Assembly (NCBI GenBank): GCA_049840515.1 | Contig: JASGKW010000003.1 | Location: 124,001-188,000 of the forward strand | DNA from: Muricomes sp049840515 | Lineage (GTDB): Bacteria > Bacillota > Clostridia > Lachnospirales > Lachnospiraceae | DNA: 64,000 bases | Direction of reading: 5' to 3' | In this document: piece by piece, positions 9,605 to 18,289 of the stretch | Layout of the letters: the number at the start of each line of letters is the position of its first letter | Position numbering within the stretch: position 1 is the first letter of the stretch | Translations under genes and position numbers: made by a program | Notes under the pieces: model-generated | The model's input: only the letters and a program-made list of their open reading frames with translations | The model's database searches: none | Told to the model about the DNA's origin: nothing

Positions 9605-10473
9605 GTTGGTATAAGCGTATTTCCCGTGCCTTTGAAAATGCCCCGGAGATTCCACTGTACTCCGCCTCCCGCTTTGTACTTATGAGCGACTGCCACCGGG
9701 GCGCAGGCAACCACAATGACAATTTTCTTAAAAATCAAAATCTTTACTTTGCCGCGCTGAATTATTATTATGACGAAGGATTCACTTATATTGAGCTGGG
9801 GGATGGGGATGAATTGTGGGAAAACCGCTCCTTTTCAAGAATTATTGATATACACAGCAATGTATTCTGGCTGCTCGCCAAATACAAAAAGGAGAATCGG
9901 CTTTTCCTGCTTTACGGAAACCATGACCAGAATAAAAAACGGTATGGTTACTGCCAAAAGCATTGTTCTACCTATTATGTGAGCGGTCAGGTATCTGAAG
10001 AGCCTTTATTTCCCGACTTGTGCTATTTTCAAAGTGTAATTTTAAAGGATGTGGAATATAAAAATGATTTTTATCTGATACATGGACATCAGGCAGATTT
10101 TTTAAACAACACATTAATCCTCATAAGCAGATTTCTTGTCCGTTATCTCTGGAAGCCCTTAGAAGCTGTGGGAATCTCTGATCCAACCAGCGCTGCCAGA
10201 AATTATACACAGAAGAAGAAAATTGAAAGGCGTCTTTTAGAATGGGCCTCACGGGAAAATAAAATTTTGATTGCCGGCCACACTCACAGACCTATGATGG
10301 GTTCCGACACTTCCCCGTATTTTAATACAGGAAGCTGTGTCCACCCCAGATGTATTACTTGTATAGAAATGCAGAACCGGCAGCTTACCCTTGTAAAATG
10401 GACGCTGCGCACAAGAGAAGACCGCACCCTTTATGTTGCGCGGGAAGTCATTGATGAAAGCTGGAGCTTCTGA
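9601..10473 (+). CDS. Calcineurin-like metallophosphoesterase
   Basis: 290 residues with the full set of metallophosphoesterase motifs in order: MSDCHRGAG (metal ligands D and H), ELGDGDELWE (GD), LYGNHDQ (GNHD), YLIHGHQAD (GH) and LIAGHTHRP (GHTH). Such enzymes bind two metal ions and hydrolyse phosphomonoesters or diesters. The overall type resembles UDP-2,3-diacylglucosamine pyrophosphatase-like phosphoesterases, but the substrate cannot be assigned here. It starts inside the stop of the membrane protein at 8708-9604. Its stop at 10471-10473 lies next to the likely true end of the convergent mntP gene. Confidence 0.9.
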   Translation: MSWYKRISRAFENAPEIPLYSASRFVLMSDCHRGAGNHNDNFLKNQNLYFAALNYYYDEGFTYIELGDGDELWENRSFSRIIDIHSNVFWLLAKYKKENRLFLLYGNHDQNKKRYGYCQKHCSTYYVSGQVSEEPLFPDLCYFQSVILKDVEYKNDFYLIHGHQADFLNNTLILISRFLVRYLWKPLEAVGISDPTSAARNYTQKKKIERRLLEWASRENKILIAGHTHRPMMGSDTSPYFNTGSCVHPRCITCIEMQNRQLTLVKWTLRTREDRTLYVAREVIDESWSF

Positions 10474-10474
10474 A

Positions 10475-11033
10475 TTATGCGAAAAGATGCTCCAGCAATA
10501 TTTTTGTCCCAAGCAATATGAGGATTCCTCCCCCTGCCAGCTTCTGCTTTCGCTTTAAACCTTGTGCCAAACCCTTTTCCCAGTGTAACACCTGCCGCAG
10601 ATATCACAAATGTAGTGACACCGATAAGAGATGCAGCCGGCAAAATATCAACACGCAGGAAGGCAAATGTAATGCCTACCGCCAAGGCATCAATACTGGT
10701 TGCCACGGCCAGCGCAAACATGGTTTTTATGTCCAAGCTTCCACTTGTTGTTTTACATTCTTCTGACCTGGATTCCCTAATCATGCTAAAACCAATGATT
10801 CCAAGCAGAATAAATGCAATCCAGTGGTCGATAGCTGTAATCTGTCCTTTAAACCGAGTTCCCAGAAAATACCCAAGCAAAGGCATCAGTGCCTGAAAGC
10901 TGCCAAACCACAGACCTACAATAGATACTTTTTTTACCGTAACCCCTGGCATCGCCAGGCCCTTACAGACTGACACTGCAAATGCATCCATGGACAGTCC
11001 AACAGCCAATAAAAATAATTCAATGATTCCCAC
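10475..11033 (-). CDS. mntP: MntP-type manganese efflux pump, C-terminal frameshift
   Basis: Six-helix Mn2+ exporter of the plasma membrane. It starts GTG at 11033, 7 bases after AGGAGG. Conserved features include LSMDAFAVSVCKGL in helix 1 and AVATSIDALAVGI in helix 4, both with the essential aspartates. As read, the frame shifts at GAAGCTGG (complement of 10537-10544). It then runs into a non-homologous tail ending at 10431, inside the convergent phosphoesterase gene. Removing one base restores KAELAGGGILILLGTKILLE and a stop at 10475-10477. That gives 185 residues, the normal MntP length, with helix 6 intact. Sequence error or a real lesion cannot be told apart here. Confidence 0.88.
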
Positions 11034-11111
11034 TTGTCTTCCTCCTATCTAATCAAAACAAAACTCACGTACAGCAAAACACACTGCACATGAGTCCTAT
11101 GTTTATATTAA

Positions 11112-12185
11112 CTACTTGTTAGATTCACTGCTGTCTCCGCCAGTAGTTTCCTGTGTTGTCTGCTTGATAGAAATACCCTGGTCAGCGAAACTTACTTGTT
11201 TCCACACATCTTTATGTTCTTTAATCTCTGTATCTTTTCTCCACTGCTCCAGCAAAGAATCATACTGTGTCTGTTTTCTTTCGTTGACAATGGATACTTT
11301 CTTAGAATCTGTGGCTTCTCTGTCCATCATACTGATGAGTTTTGCAACATACAGACCATTGTCCGTCTCCACAACTCCTGTCACATCACCTTCTGCTCCC
11401 AGCGCATCTGCCGCTTTAACAAGGTCCTGGGATGGTGAAGTAGAACTTGAATCAAAGGTTGCTGTTAGCATTTTCTGCCCTTCCGCAGTTGCAGCGGCAT
11501 CTACAGTCTCCCCATTATTTAACCTGTCTGCAATTTTCTGTGCAGTCTCTTTCAGAGAAGCTTTCTCATCGTCAGACATTTGCTCTGTGCTGCCGTCGTC
11601 AGTGTTCTTTGTATAAGACAAAAATACATACTCCATACTTTTCTGGGCCGCCTCATCATCAGACACTTCCTCATTCACGCCCTCTTTCATAGGACCATCC
11701 ATCTTACTTTGTATGGTAATAAGCTCCAAAAATGTCTTCACATACTGCTCTTCCCCAGATACTGCTTCTTTTCCCTTATCGGAATTGTCTTTCACAAAAA
11801 GGGCTGCTGCATCATCAATCGCTTTTTCATCTTCCTTCGTCAGCTCTACACCATAAGTCCCCATATTCTGCTTCAAAAGATACAAATCCTCCAGAGACTT
11901 CAATATATTCTCCTTTGTTGTCTCTTCGTAGGTCTTCCCATCCCCCATATCCTGAGTCCACATATCATCTCCTGACATATTCAAAAGACTCATGTAATAT
12001 GATTCTGTCTGCGCCTGCTGCAGTCTGGCATAAAAATTGGCAACACCCAAAGGTATCTTTTCATCCCCCACCTGCGCAACAACTGCACTGCTATCTATAG
12101 AACGGCTGCTGCATCCCATCAGAGATGATACTGCAAAAACACCTGCTGCCGCCATCATGACTAACCTTTTTCTGAACTGTCCCAT
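11112..12185 (-). CDS. PrsA/SurA-like peptidyl-prolyl isomerase lipoprotein
   Basis: 357 residues. Basic start MGQFRKRLVMM, a hydrophobic signal and the lipobox SLMGC indicate a membrane-anchored lipoprotein. A SurA-N/PrsA-like foldase domain follows, with VAQVGDEKIPLGVANFYARL, an acidic middle and a parvulin-like region around TATFDSSSTSP...GLYVAKL. It should help fold proteins exported by Sec outside the membrane. The start is the ATG at 12185, 6 bases after AGGAGG. A longer frame to 12302 is rejected because it would run through a palindromic repeat. It ends in a polar tail (TTGGDSSESNK). It lies downstream of mfd in the same direction. Confidence 0.82.
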   Translation of the reverse strand: MGQFRKRLVMMAAAGVFAVSSLMGCSSRSIDSSAVVAQVGDEKIPLGVANFYARLQQAQTESYYMSLLNMSGDDMWTQDMGDGKTYEETTKENILKSLEDLYLLKQNMGTYGVELTKEDEKAIDDAAALFVKDNSDKGKEAVSGEEQYVKTFLELITIQSKMDGPMKEGVNEEVSDDEAAQKSMEYVFLSYTKNTDDGSTEQMSDDEKASLKETAQKIADRLNNGETVDAAATAEGQKMLTATFDSSSTSPSQDLVKAADALGAEGDVTGVVETDNGLYVAKLISMMDREATDSKKVSIVNERKQTQYDSLLEQWRKDTEIKEHKDVWKQVSFADQGISIKQTTQETTGGDSSESNK

Positions 12186-12221
12186 AAACATCCTCCTATG
12201 TATGGCATCAAAAATTTTACA

Positions 12222-12342
12222 GTTCAGCCGTCCGCTCCATTCCGCTTCTCTGCGGCAGAACACCAAATAAATTCCCACTGGCATATGGGTGAGAAACCTC
12301 ACTTTCTCCTACATATGCCAGTAAAAATTTGCAAGGCTGAAC
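12222..12342. repeat. Palindromic intergenic element, copy C (inverted, diverged)
   Basis: 121-bp element with 13-bp perfect outer inverted repeats when extended: TTACAGTTCAGCC (12217-12229) and GGCTGAACTGTAA (12335-12347). Read on the minus strand it lines up with copies A and B: TGCAAATTTTTACTGGCATA, AGGAGAAAG, a central hairpin (ACTGGCATATG / CATATGCCAGT), then TTTATTTGGTGTTCTGCC. It sits between mfd and the foldase gene. Confidence 0.75.
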
Positions 12343-12367
12343 TGTAACATATTGTATCTCATTTTTC

Positions 12368-15300
12368 TTATTCTAACAAGCCTTTTATGTCATTTAACAG
12401 CTTTTTCACCAGCTCCAGCACATTCTCGTCTTTCGCCTTTTTGTTGTATCCTTTTTTCTGATAAAGAAAGTATGGCGGATTATCTGCCTTGAATACCAGG
12501 CTGCCATTGTATGCTTTCAATAGACCTGGAATTTTCTGAGGCTGGACTTTGGCTTTTTCATACATGGTAAACTGATAAGAGTCGCCTTTTTGTTCCACCG
12601 CGGTTACATAGGCAGAGTGGGCAAGAGCTTTCAGACCCGCAATGTTCAAAAGCTGCTGTACTTTCTTTGGTATATCCCCAAAACGGTCGATAAGCTCCTC
12701 AATCATGTCATCCATTTCTTCTTCATTTTCTATGCTGGCAATTCTCTTATATATATCCAGCTTTTGATATTCATTTGGAATATATGACTGCGGAATATAG
12801 GCATCTATATTTAAGTCCATGGTGGTTGTGTAAATATCCTCTTCCATCTCACCTTTAAGCTGTTTTACCGCCTCGTTGAGCATTTTACAGTACAAATCAT
12901 ACCCTACAGCCTCCATATGTCCGTGCTGTTCTGCCCCGAGAAGGTTGCCCGCCCCGCGGATTTCCAGATCCCGCATGGCAATTTTAAATCCGGAGCCCAA
13001 ATCTGTAAATTCCCGGATTGCCGCCAGACGTTTCTCCGCCACCTCTTTGAGCAGCTTATCCCTGCGGTACAAAAGGAACGCATATGCCATCCGGTTGGAG
13101 CGCCCCACTCTTCCCCTGAGCTGGTAGAGCTGAGACAGTCCCAGTCTGTCGGCATCATGAATAATCATTGTGTTTACATTAGAAATATCGAGCCCTGTCT
13201 CAATGATTGTGGTGGACACAAGAACATCAATATCCCCGTTGATGAAATCATACATAATATTTTCCAGCTGCCGCTCATTCATCTGTCCATGTGCAAAAGA
13301 TACCGTTGCCTCCGGCACTAATTTCTGAATTCTTCCCGCCACATCTGCAATGTCACTGACACGATTGTAGACATAGTATATCTGCCCCTCCCTGGACAGC
13401 TCACGCTGAATCGCCTCCCGCACCATCTCATCATTGTATTCCATAACATACGTCTGAATAGGCAGCCGGTCCATGGGGGCCTCCTCCAGAACACTCATAT
13501 CCCGGATTCCGATAAGGCTCATGTGAAGGGTTCTGGGGATAGGTGTGGCTGTCAAAGTAAGTACATCCACATTTTCCCGCAGCTTCTTAATTTTCTCTTT
13601 ATGAGTCACACCAAAACGCTGCTCCTCATCAATAATCAAAAGCCCTAAATCCTTGAACTGCACGTCTTTTGACAAAACTCTGTGAGTCCCGATTACAATA
13701 TCGACCAGCCCTTTTGTCAAATCATCCACGGTCTTTCTCTGCTGCATAGATGTGCGGAACCGGCAGAGAAGGTCCACCCGCACAGGGAAATCTCTCATCC
13801 GCTGTACAAATGTGTTGTAATGCTGCTGAGCTAAAATCGTAGTGGGCACCAGATAAACAACCTGTTTCCCCTCCTGCACTGCCTTAAAGGCAGCCCGGAT
13901 TGCAATTTCTGTTTTTCCATATCCCACATCCCCGCAGATGAGACGGTCCATGATTTTTTTGCTTTCCATGTCCCTTTTAGTCTCAGCTATAGCTTCCAGC
14001 TGATCCTCTGTCTCCTCAAAGGGGAACATTTCCTCAAATTCTTTCTGCCAAACCGTATCCTGCTCGTATACAAAACCCTCTGCCTTCTGTCTTACAGCAT
14101 AAAGCTCCACCAAATCCTTGGCCACATCTTTTACTGCCTGGCGCACCTGAGTCTTTGTCTTTGTCCACTGGGTTCCCCCCAGTTTATTCAGTTTTGGCTT
14201 TTTCGCATCGGCGCCCGCGTATTTCTGGATTAAATCAAGCTGAGTTGCCAGAATATAAAGCGTTCCGCCCTCTGCGTAGGAAATTTTCATATAGTCCTTT
14301 GTAACTTTATCTACCTCTATTTTGTCAATTCCCCGGTAGATTCCCAGGCCGTGATTTTCATGGACAACATAGTCTCCTACCTTCAGCTCAGAGAAATTTT
14401 GAATCTTCTGTCCCTCATAAACTCTGCGCCGCTTCTTTTTCTTCTGTTTTCCAAAGATATCCGTCTCCGATATCACCATGAATTTCAGCATGGGATATTC
14501 GTAGCCTTCCGACACGTGGCCGTAAGCCACCATAATTTCCCCGGGCTGTACAATGCGGTGCATGTCCTCGCTGTAAAAGCTGCTCAAATCATAATCACGC
14601 AAATCCTCAGCCAGACGTCTGGCACGGGTTCTGGAGCCTGACAGAAGAATCACCCGGTAACCGCTTCGCTTCAGTCTCTTCAAATCTCTTGTAAGCATCT
14701 CAAAGCTGTTATTATATGGATTTACTCCCTTTGTCTGAAAACTGTAAGTATCCCGGACATGGAAATTGCCGCACCTGGATTCCAGGGTTGTCGTGCCAAG
14801 CCCATAATAATGATTCATCTTCTCTATGATTTCTTTTACAGGAAATACAGTCAGTTCCTCCCCTGTAGTTTCAAGCCCAGCCTCTTCCCTGTTCTTGCTG
14901 CTATTATAAAATTCCTCCTCCACCTCGTCCCCGCGCTCTATAAGCCGCAGAGGTTCATCCAGAAAGAGAATACTTTTGTCTTTGGAAAAATAATCTAAAA
15001 ACGAGACATTTTGTTTACTTTCCCCCAGAGATTCTGCGGCCGGATAAATATCCACCTCCCCCAGGTTTTCCATGGAGCGCTGGCTTTCTACATCAAATGT
15101 GCGGATAGAGTCCACCTCATCTCCCCACAGTTCAATTCGCACGGGCATTTCTTCTGTCAGAGGAAATACATCCAAAATTCCTCCCCGGACGGCAAACTGT
15201 CCCGGCCCCTCTATCTGCACTTCACGCTCATATCCGATAGATACCAGCCTTTTCTGCAGCTTTGTAAAATCAATATTCCCAGTTCCTGAAACATGGATTC

Positions 15301-15730
15301 TCTGCTTTGCAATCTCTTTCAAAGAAGGCATTCCATCCAGAAATGCGTCGATGGTCGTAATAACTGTGATACCTGAGTTTTCTGCCTGTTTACTCTCCTC
15401 GGCCTCCAGAATAGCCCTCACCACTTCCATCCTCTGCTTTACAAGATATTTGCCCTTGATATCTGCGTGATAAAAAAGTAAATCACGGGCAGGATAAAGA
15501 TAGACATTTTCATCCAGAAACCGGTACTCTTCATATGCTTTTTTTGCTTTTTCATCACTGGAAAAAACGATGATTTTATAGAAACAACCATCGCCCAATG
15601 CATACATTAAATGTGTTTTCTGAGAATTGATACAGCCTGCTATCTGTAAAATCCCTTCATCCTTCCGCCGTCTGTCCGATATTTCCTTAAACTCTGCCAA
15701 CTCAGCAAGAGGTGCCAAAAAAGCCTCCAT
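12368..15730 (-). CDS. mfd: Mfd transcription-repair coupling factor
   Basis: 1120 residues, slightly short of the usual ~1150-1180 but with all regions present. These are the N-terminal UvrB-like module, the CarD-like RNA-polymerase interaction domain (KVGDYVVHENHGLGIYRGI), the RecG-like helicase (CGDVGYGKTEIA Walker A, IIDEEQRFGV DEEQ box, TLTATPIPRTLHMS, GRVGRSNR) and the C-terminal TRCF domain. It displaces RNA polymerase stalled at DNA lesions and recruits UvrA. It starts 5 bases after the pth stop. The pth-mfd-foldase order is common in Clostridia, so co-transcription is likely. Confidence 0.97.
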   Translation of the reverse strand: MEAFLAPLAELAEFKEISDRRRKDEGILQIAGCINSQKTHLMYALGDGCFYKIIVFSSDEKAKKAYEEYRFLDENVYLYPARDLLFYHADIKGKYLVKQRMEVVRAILEAEESKQAENSGITVITTIDAFLDGMPSLKEIAKQRIHVSGTGNIDFTKLQKRLVSIGYEREVQIEGPGQFAVRGGILDVFPLTEEMPVRIELWGDEVDSIRTFDVESQRSMENLGEVDIYPAAESLGESKQNVSFLDYFSKDKSILFLDEPLRLIERGDEVEEEFYNSSKNREEAGLETTGEELTVFPVKEIIEKMNHYYGLGTTTLESRCGNFHVRDTYSFQTKGVNPYNNSFEMLTRDLKRLKRSGYRVILLSGSRTRARRLAEDLRDYDLSSFYSEDMHRIVQPGEIMVAYGHVSEGYEYPMLKFMVISETDIFGKQKKKKRRRVYEGQKIQNFSELKVGDYVVHENHGLGIYRGIDKIEVDKVTKDYMKISYAEGGTLYILATQLDLIQKYAGADAKKPKLNKLGGTQWTKTKTQVRQAVKDVAKDLVELYAVRQKAEGFVYEQDTVWQKEFEEMFPFEETEDQLEAIAETKRDMESKKIMDRLICGDVGYGKTEIAIRAAFKAVQEGKQVVYLVPTTILAQQHYNTFVQRMRDFPVRVDLLCRFRTSMQQRKTVDDLTKGLVDIVIGTHRVLSKDVQFKDLGLLIIDEEQRFGVTHKEKIKKLRENVDVLTLTATPIPRTLHMSLIGIRDMSVLEEAPMDRLPIQTYVMEYNDEMVREAIQRELSREGQIYYVYNRVSDIADVAGRIQKLVPEATVSFAHGQMNERQLENIMYDFINGDIDVLVSTTIIETGLDISNVNTMIIHDADRLGLSQLYQLRGRVGRSNRMAYAFLLYRRDKLLKEVAEKRLAAIREFTDLGSGFKIAMRDLEIRGAGNLLGAEQHGHMEAVGYDLYCKMLNEAVKQLKGEMEEDIYTTTMDLNIDAYIPQSYIPNEYQKLDIYKRIASIENEEEMDDMIEELIDRFGDIPKKVQQLLNIAGLKALAHSAYVTAVEQKGDSYQFTMYEKAKVQPQKIPGLLKAYNGSLVFKADNPPYFLYQKKGYNKKAKDENVLELVKKLLNDIKGLLE

Positions 15731-15735
15731 GTTTT

Positions 15736-16314
15736 TTACTCTTCTTTCTTTTTACGATTATATTGATTCATCGCTTCCTTTATATCTCCGGCTGTCATCA
15801 TTTCTACAGCACATACCGCTGCCCTGCAGCTTTCTTCTATTAATTCCTGCTCACCTTTTGAAAAGTGTCCTAATACATAATCAGCCAAATCATATTTGGA
15901 GGGCTTATCACCCACACCCATCCGAATTCTGGGGAAAATCTGCCCCCCGAGGTGTGCTATGATACTCTTAATTCCATTGTGCCCCCCTGCACTCCCCTTC
16001 TCACGGATTCTGAGTGCACCTACATCAAGACTGATATCATCATAAATAACAATCAGTTCCTGCTCCACATCTATCTTATAATATTCCACAAGGCTTATAA
16101 TACTCTCCCCGCTCAGATTCATATATGTCTGTGGTTTCGCAAGAATAACCTTTTCCCCTCCGATAATTCCTTTTCCAATGAAAGCCCTGTGCTTCTTTGT
16201 ATCCACAGCTATATTGTATTTATCTGCAATGGCATCTATCACTTTAAATCCTACATTATGTCTTGTATTTTCATATTCTCTGCCCGGATTTCCCAGACCA
16301 ACTATAATATACAT
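15736..16314 (-). CDS. pth: Peptidyl-tRNA hydrolase
   Basis: 192 residues. It releases peptides from tRNA after abortive translation. The signatures are MYIIVGLGNPGREYENTRHN (catalytic His in RHN), KPQTYMNLSG, VIYDDISLD and GSAGGHNGIKSI. The ATG at 16314 is preferred over a GTG nine bases upstream, because GAGGTG is then 6 bases away. It is first in a probable pth-mfd operon. The divergent gene at 16546 leaves about 230 bases of shared upstream DNA. Confidence 0.96.
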   Translation of the reverse strand: MYIIVGLGNPGREYENTRHNVGFKVIDAIADKYNIAVDTKKHRAFIGKGIIGGEKVILAKPQTYMNLSGESIISLVEYYKIDVEQELIVIYDDISLDVGALRIREKGSAGGHNGIKSIIAHLGGQIFPRIRMGVGDKPSKYDLADYVLGHFSKGEQELIEESCRAAVCAVEMMTAGDIKEAMNQYNRKKKEE

Positions 16315-16545
16315 ATGCTTCACCTCATGCTTATACCGCTTAGCCTGGTCTTTTCAAGCTTTAGCTGCAAAGTACATCCTGCCGTCTTGGGATTGGTTGT
16401 TTCAAGCCTCAGTGACATGGATGTCTCCTCATTTCTTATCTATTTTACAGTAGGGTACTGTATTTGTCACGAATAATTTTCTTTCTTCTGTCATACACTT
16501 ATAAAAAGTGAAATGGGCTAAAATACTACATGGGAGGTCTCTTCA

Positions 16546-16980
16546 ATGGGTTCCAAAACGAAAATTATCGTTCTGCATATGAAAGAAATTATTTATACTA
16601 CTGTATTCGTGGCACTTGGCATACTGCTGGTGATTTTACTGGTTGTCATGTTCCGTCCGGGAGGGAGGGATAAGAGTGCAGATGCGAAAAACCAGTACAC
16701 ACCGGGAATATACACTTCCACTCTGACCTTAAACAACACAAATCTGGAAGTTGAAGTATCGGTAGATGACGCTCATATCAACTCTATTCGGTTTTCCAAC
16801 CTGGATGAGGCTATGACAACTGTTTTTCCACTTATCCAGCCTGCCATCGAAGATATCGCAGAACAGGTCTATGAAAAACAATCTCTGGAGGATATTTCAC
16901 TCTCCAATGAAACACCGTACACCTCTCAGGTTATCCTGGATGCAATAAAAGAGGCCATAGCAAAAGCCGCAGTGAAATAA
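16546..16980 (+). CDS. Single-pass membrane protein, FMN-binding-domain-like
   Basis: 144 residues. A hydrophobic anchor (about 14-37, IIYTTVFVALGILLVILLVVMF) is followed by a short extracytoplasmic domain beginning YTPGIYTSTLTLNN and ending PYTSQVILDAIKEAIAKA. The YTPGIYTS...V..D..I and T.ATSGAT-like pattern resembles FMN-binding domains of RnfG type, though the flavinylation threonine motif is not convincing (SNETPYTSQ). GGGAGG lies 8 bases before the ATG. The last codons form half of a perfect terminator hairpin. The function is not established. Confidence 0.6.
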   Translation: MGSKTKIIVLHMKEIIYTTVFVALGILLVILLVVMFRPGGRDKSADAKNQYTPGIYTSTLTLNNTNLEVEVSVDDAHINSIRFSNLDEAMTTVFPLIQPAIEDIAEQVYEKQSLEDISLSNETPYTSQVILDAIKEAIAKAAVK

Positions 16981-16995
16981 TTCTGCGGCTTTTGC
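16960..16995 (+). terminator. Terminator overlapping the 3' end of the 16546-16980 gene
   Basis: GCAAAAGCCGCAG (16960-16972) pairs perfectly with CTGCGGCTTTTGC (16983-16995) around a 10-nt loop that contains the stop codon. The descending arm carries the TTTT run. Confidence 0.7.
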
Positions 16996-17006
16996 GTACT
17001 ATTCAA

Positions 17007-17082
17007 GCCATGCACAGATATTCAAATACAGAATTTACAGGCTCCGCCTGCAACAGACTGCGATTAAATATCTGTATATGGC
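17007..17082. repeat. Long imperfect hairpin, possible terminator or decayed palindromic element
   Basis: GCCATGCACAGATATT (17007-17022) pairs with AATATCTGTATATGGC (ending 17082). A small inner hairpin CAGGCTCCGCCTG lies at 17038-17050. Its shape and the GCCATGCA end recall the repeats at 8369-8636, but the middle is not alignable by eye. It lies between the convergent genes ending at 16980 and 17104. Confidence 0.5.
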
Positions 17083-17103
17083 ATTTTGTCGTAAACGGGA
17101 GTT

Positions 17104-17367
17104 TTAACCCTCCACAATGAGGTAACGTCCCCCCGGAAGTGCAAAGACCTCGGATGCCTCTTCCAGTTCCTCCTCTGACATAGAGTCCACATCAATTCCA
17201 CTTTCCTCAAAATATTCCCTTACTTCTTTCAGAGAATCTACGATTACTGCCATGCAGTCTTCCAAAAAGGCTTCCGCCTCCTCCAATGTCCCGGCTACCG
17301 GTTCATCAAATAATTGACCCTGTTTCTTTAAAAATGTGCGCAGGCACTCTTCATCATATTCATTCAT
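17104..17367 (-). CDS. Small acidic protein, unknown function
   Basis: I do not recognise this 87-residue protein. It is very acidic and looks mostly helical (LEEAEAFLEDCMAVIVDSL, SMSEEELEEASEVFALPGG), with no membrane segment. The ATG at 17367 overlaps the end of the HAD phosphatase by 8 bases, so it is probably translated from the same message. The C-terminus LPGGRYLIVEG could be a beta strand. A cytosolic accessory or regulatory role is only a guess. Confidence 0.6.
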   Translation of the reverse strand: MNEYDEECLRTFLKKQGQLFDEPVAGTLEEAEAFLEDCMAVIVDSLKEVREYFEESGIDVDSMSEEELEEASEVFALPGGRYLIVEG

Positions 17368-18040
17368 GACCGTCTACCTCCTTAGTTTCACCAAGCCATT
17401 TTATAATTTCTTCGGGAGCATCAACAATCACTTTGGCTCCCGACTCCTCAAGGACTGCTCTGCCTCTAAAGCCCCAGGATACTCCGATAGTATCCATCTT
17501 TGCGGCAGTGCCAGTTTCAATATCTACCTCTGAATCTCCAATATACAGAGTCTCTTCGGGACGAACTCCCAGTTTTTCAGCAATCTGTAATGCCGCAGCC
17601 GGGTCAGGTTTTTTAGGTGTCCCTGCCTTCTGCCCCTGAATCCACTGAAAAACATCTTTTCCAAATGTCTCTTCCACCACATGTGCCGTCTGCCTGTCAG
17701 GTTTGTTGGAAAGAACCGCCAGCCCAATCCCCATAGCTTTCATCTCTTTCAGCAGTTCGGGGATTCCCTTATAGGATATTACATGATATGTGCAATTAGC
17801 ATCAAATATACGGCCATATATCTCCATCGCCTCATCAATCCGCTGTAAGTTCTCATCGCCCCCCGCGCGCAGCGCCCTCTCCATCAATACCCTGGAACCA
17901 TTTCCGATAAACATGCGGCACTCATCCCGGGTTATGGGAGGAAAACCCATCTCCCGCAATGTCTCATTTACTGAAAAAGTCAGAGAATCCAATGTGTCCG
18001 CTAAAGTTCCGTCTAAATCAAAAATGCAAATCTTATACAT
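17360..18040 (-). CDS. HAD-superfamily hydrolase, phosphoglycolate phosphatase-like
   Basis: 226 residues with all HAD motifs: FDLDGTLADTLDSL (motif I, nucleophile Asp), LSNKPD (motif II), KKPDPAAAL (motif III lysine) and YIGDSEVDIETG (motif IV). A helical C1-type cap lies between about residues 17 and 85. The closest match is the Gph/PpaX group, which dephosphorylates small phospho-compounds such as 2-phosphoglycolate or pyrophosphate. The substrate is not determined. It is followed, overlapping, by the small acidic gene. Confidence 0.85.
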   Translation of the reverse strand: MYKICIFDLDGTLADTLDSLTFSVNETLREMGFPPITRDECRMFIGNGSRVLMERALRAGGDENLQRIDEAMEIYGRIFDANCTYHVISYKGIPELLKEMKAMGIGLAVLSNKPDRQTAHVVEETFGKDVFQWIQGQKAGTPKKPDPAAALQIAEKLGVRPEETLYIGDSEVDIETGTAAKMDTIGVSWGFRGRAVLEESGAKVIVDAPEEIIKWLGETKEVDGHE

Positions 18041-18106
18041 CTCGCCTCTCCATTTTCATTTCACTGTAAAATACATCATAGTATAAAGTTGTGAAAATGT
18101 AAAGTA

Positions 18107-18230
18107 GATGAAATTCTTTTCACTAAGCTCAAAAAAACTTCGCCAATCACTTTCAGATGAAGTTCTTTTCACTAAGCTCGTGGATGAAGTTCTTTTCACT
18201 AGGCTCAAAAAAACTTCGCCAAGTTCAAAG
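18107..18230. repeat. Three copies of a 24-bp unit between sigG and the HAD gene
   Basis: The unit begins GATGAAGTTC (GATGAAATTC in copy 1) and ends CACTAAGCTC (CACTAGGCTC in copy 3). Copies start at 18107, 18156 and 18183. Copies 1 and 3 are followed by AAAAAAACTTCGCCAA. CACTAAG recurs twice more up to 18280. The rest of 18041-18289 has no gene. Confidence 0.75.
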
Positions 18231-18289
18231 AACGACCTCGCACTAAGTTCATCCTGCGCTGTAGCTTGGATTCACTAAGTTGCTTTCGG

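Noticed and set aside
10431..10536. The MntP C-terminal tail as read, overlapping the convergent phosphoesterase gene
   Set aside because: The tail is unlike any MntP helix; removing one base gives the normal last helix and a stop at 10475 next to the neighbour's stop.
12186..12302. A longer N-terminus for the PrsA-like protein
   Set aside because: The extra 39 residues are encoded by the palindromic repeat; the lipoprotein signal and AGGAGG support the start at 12185.
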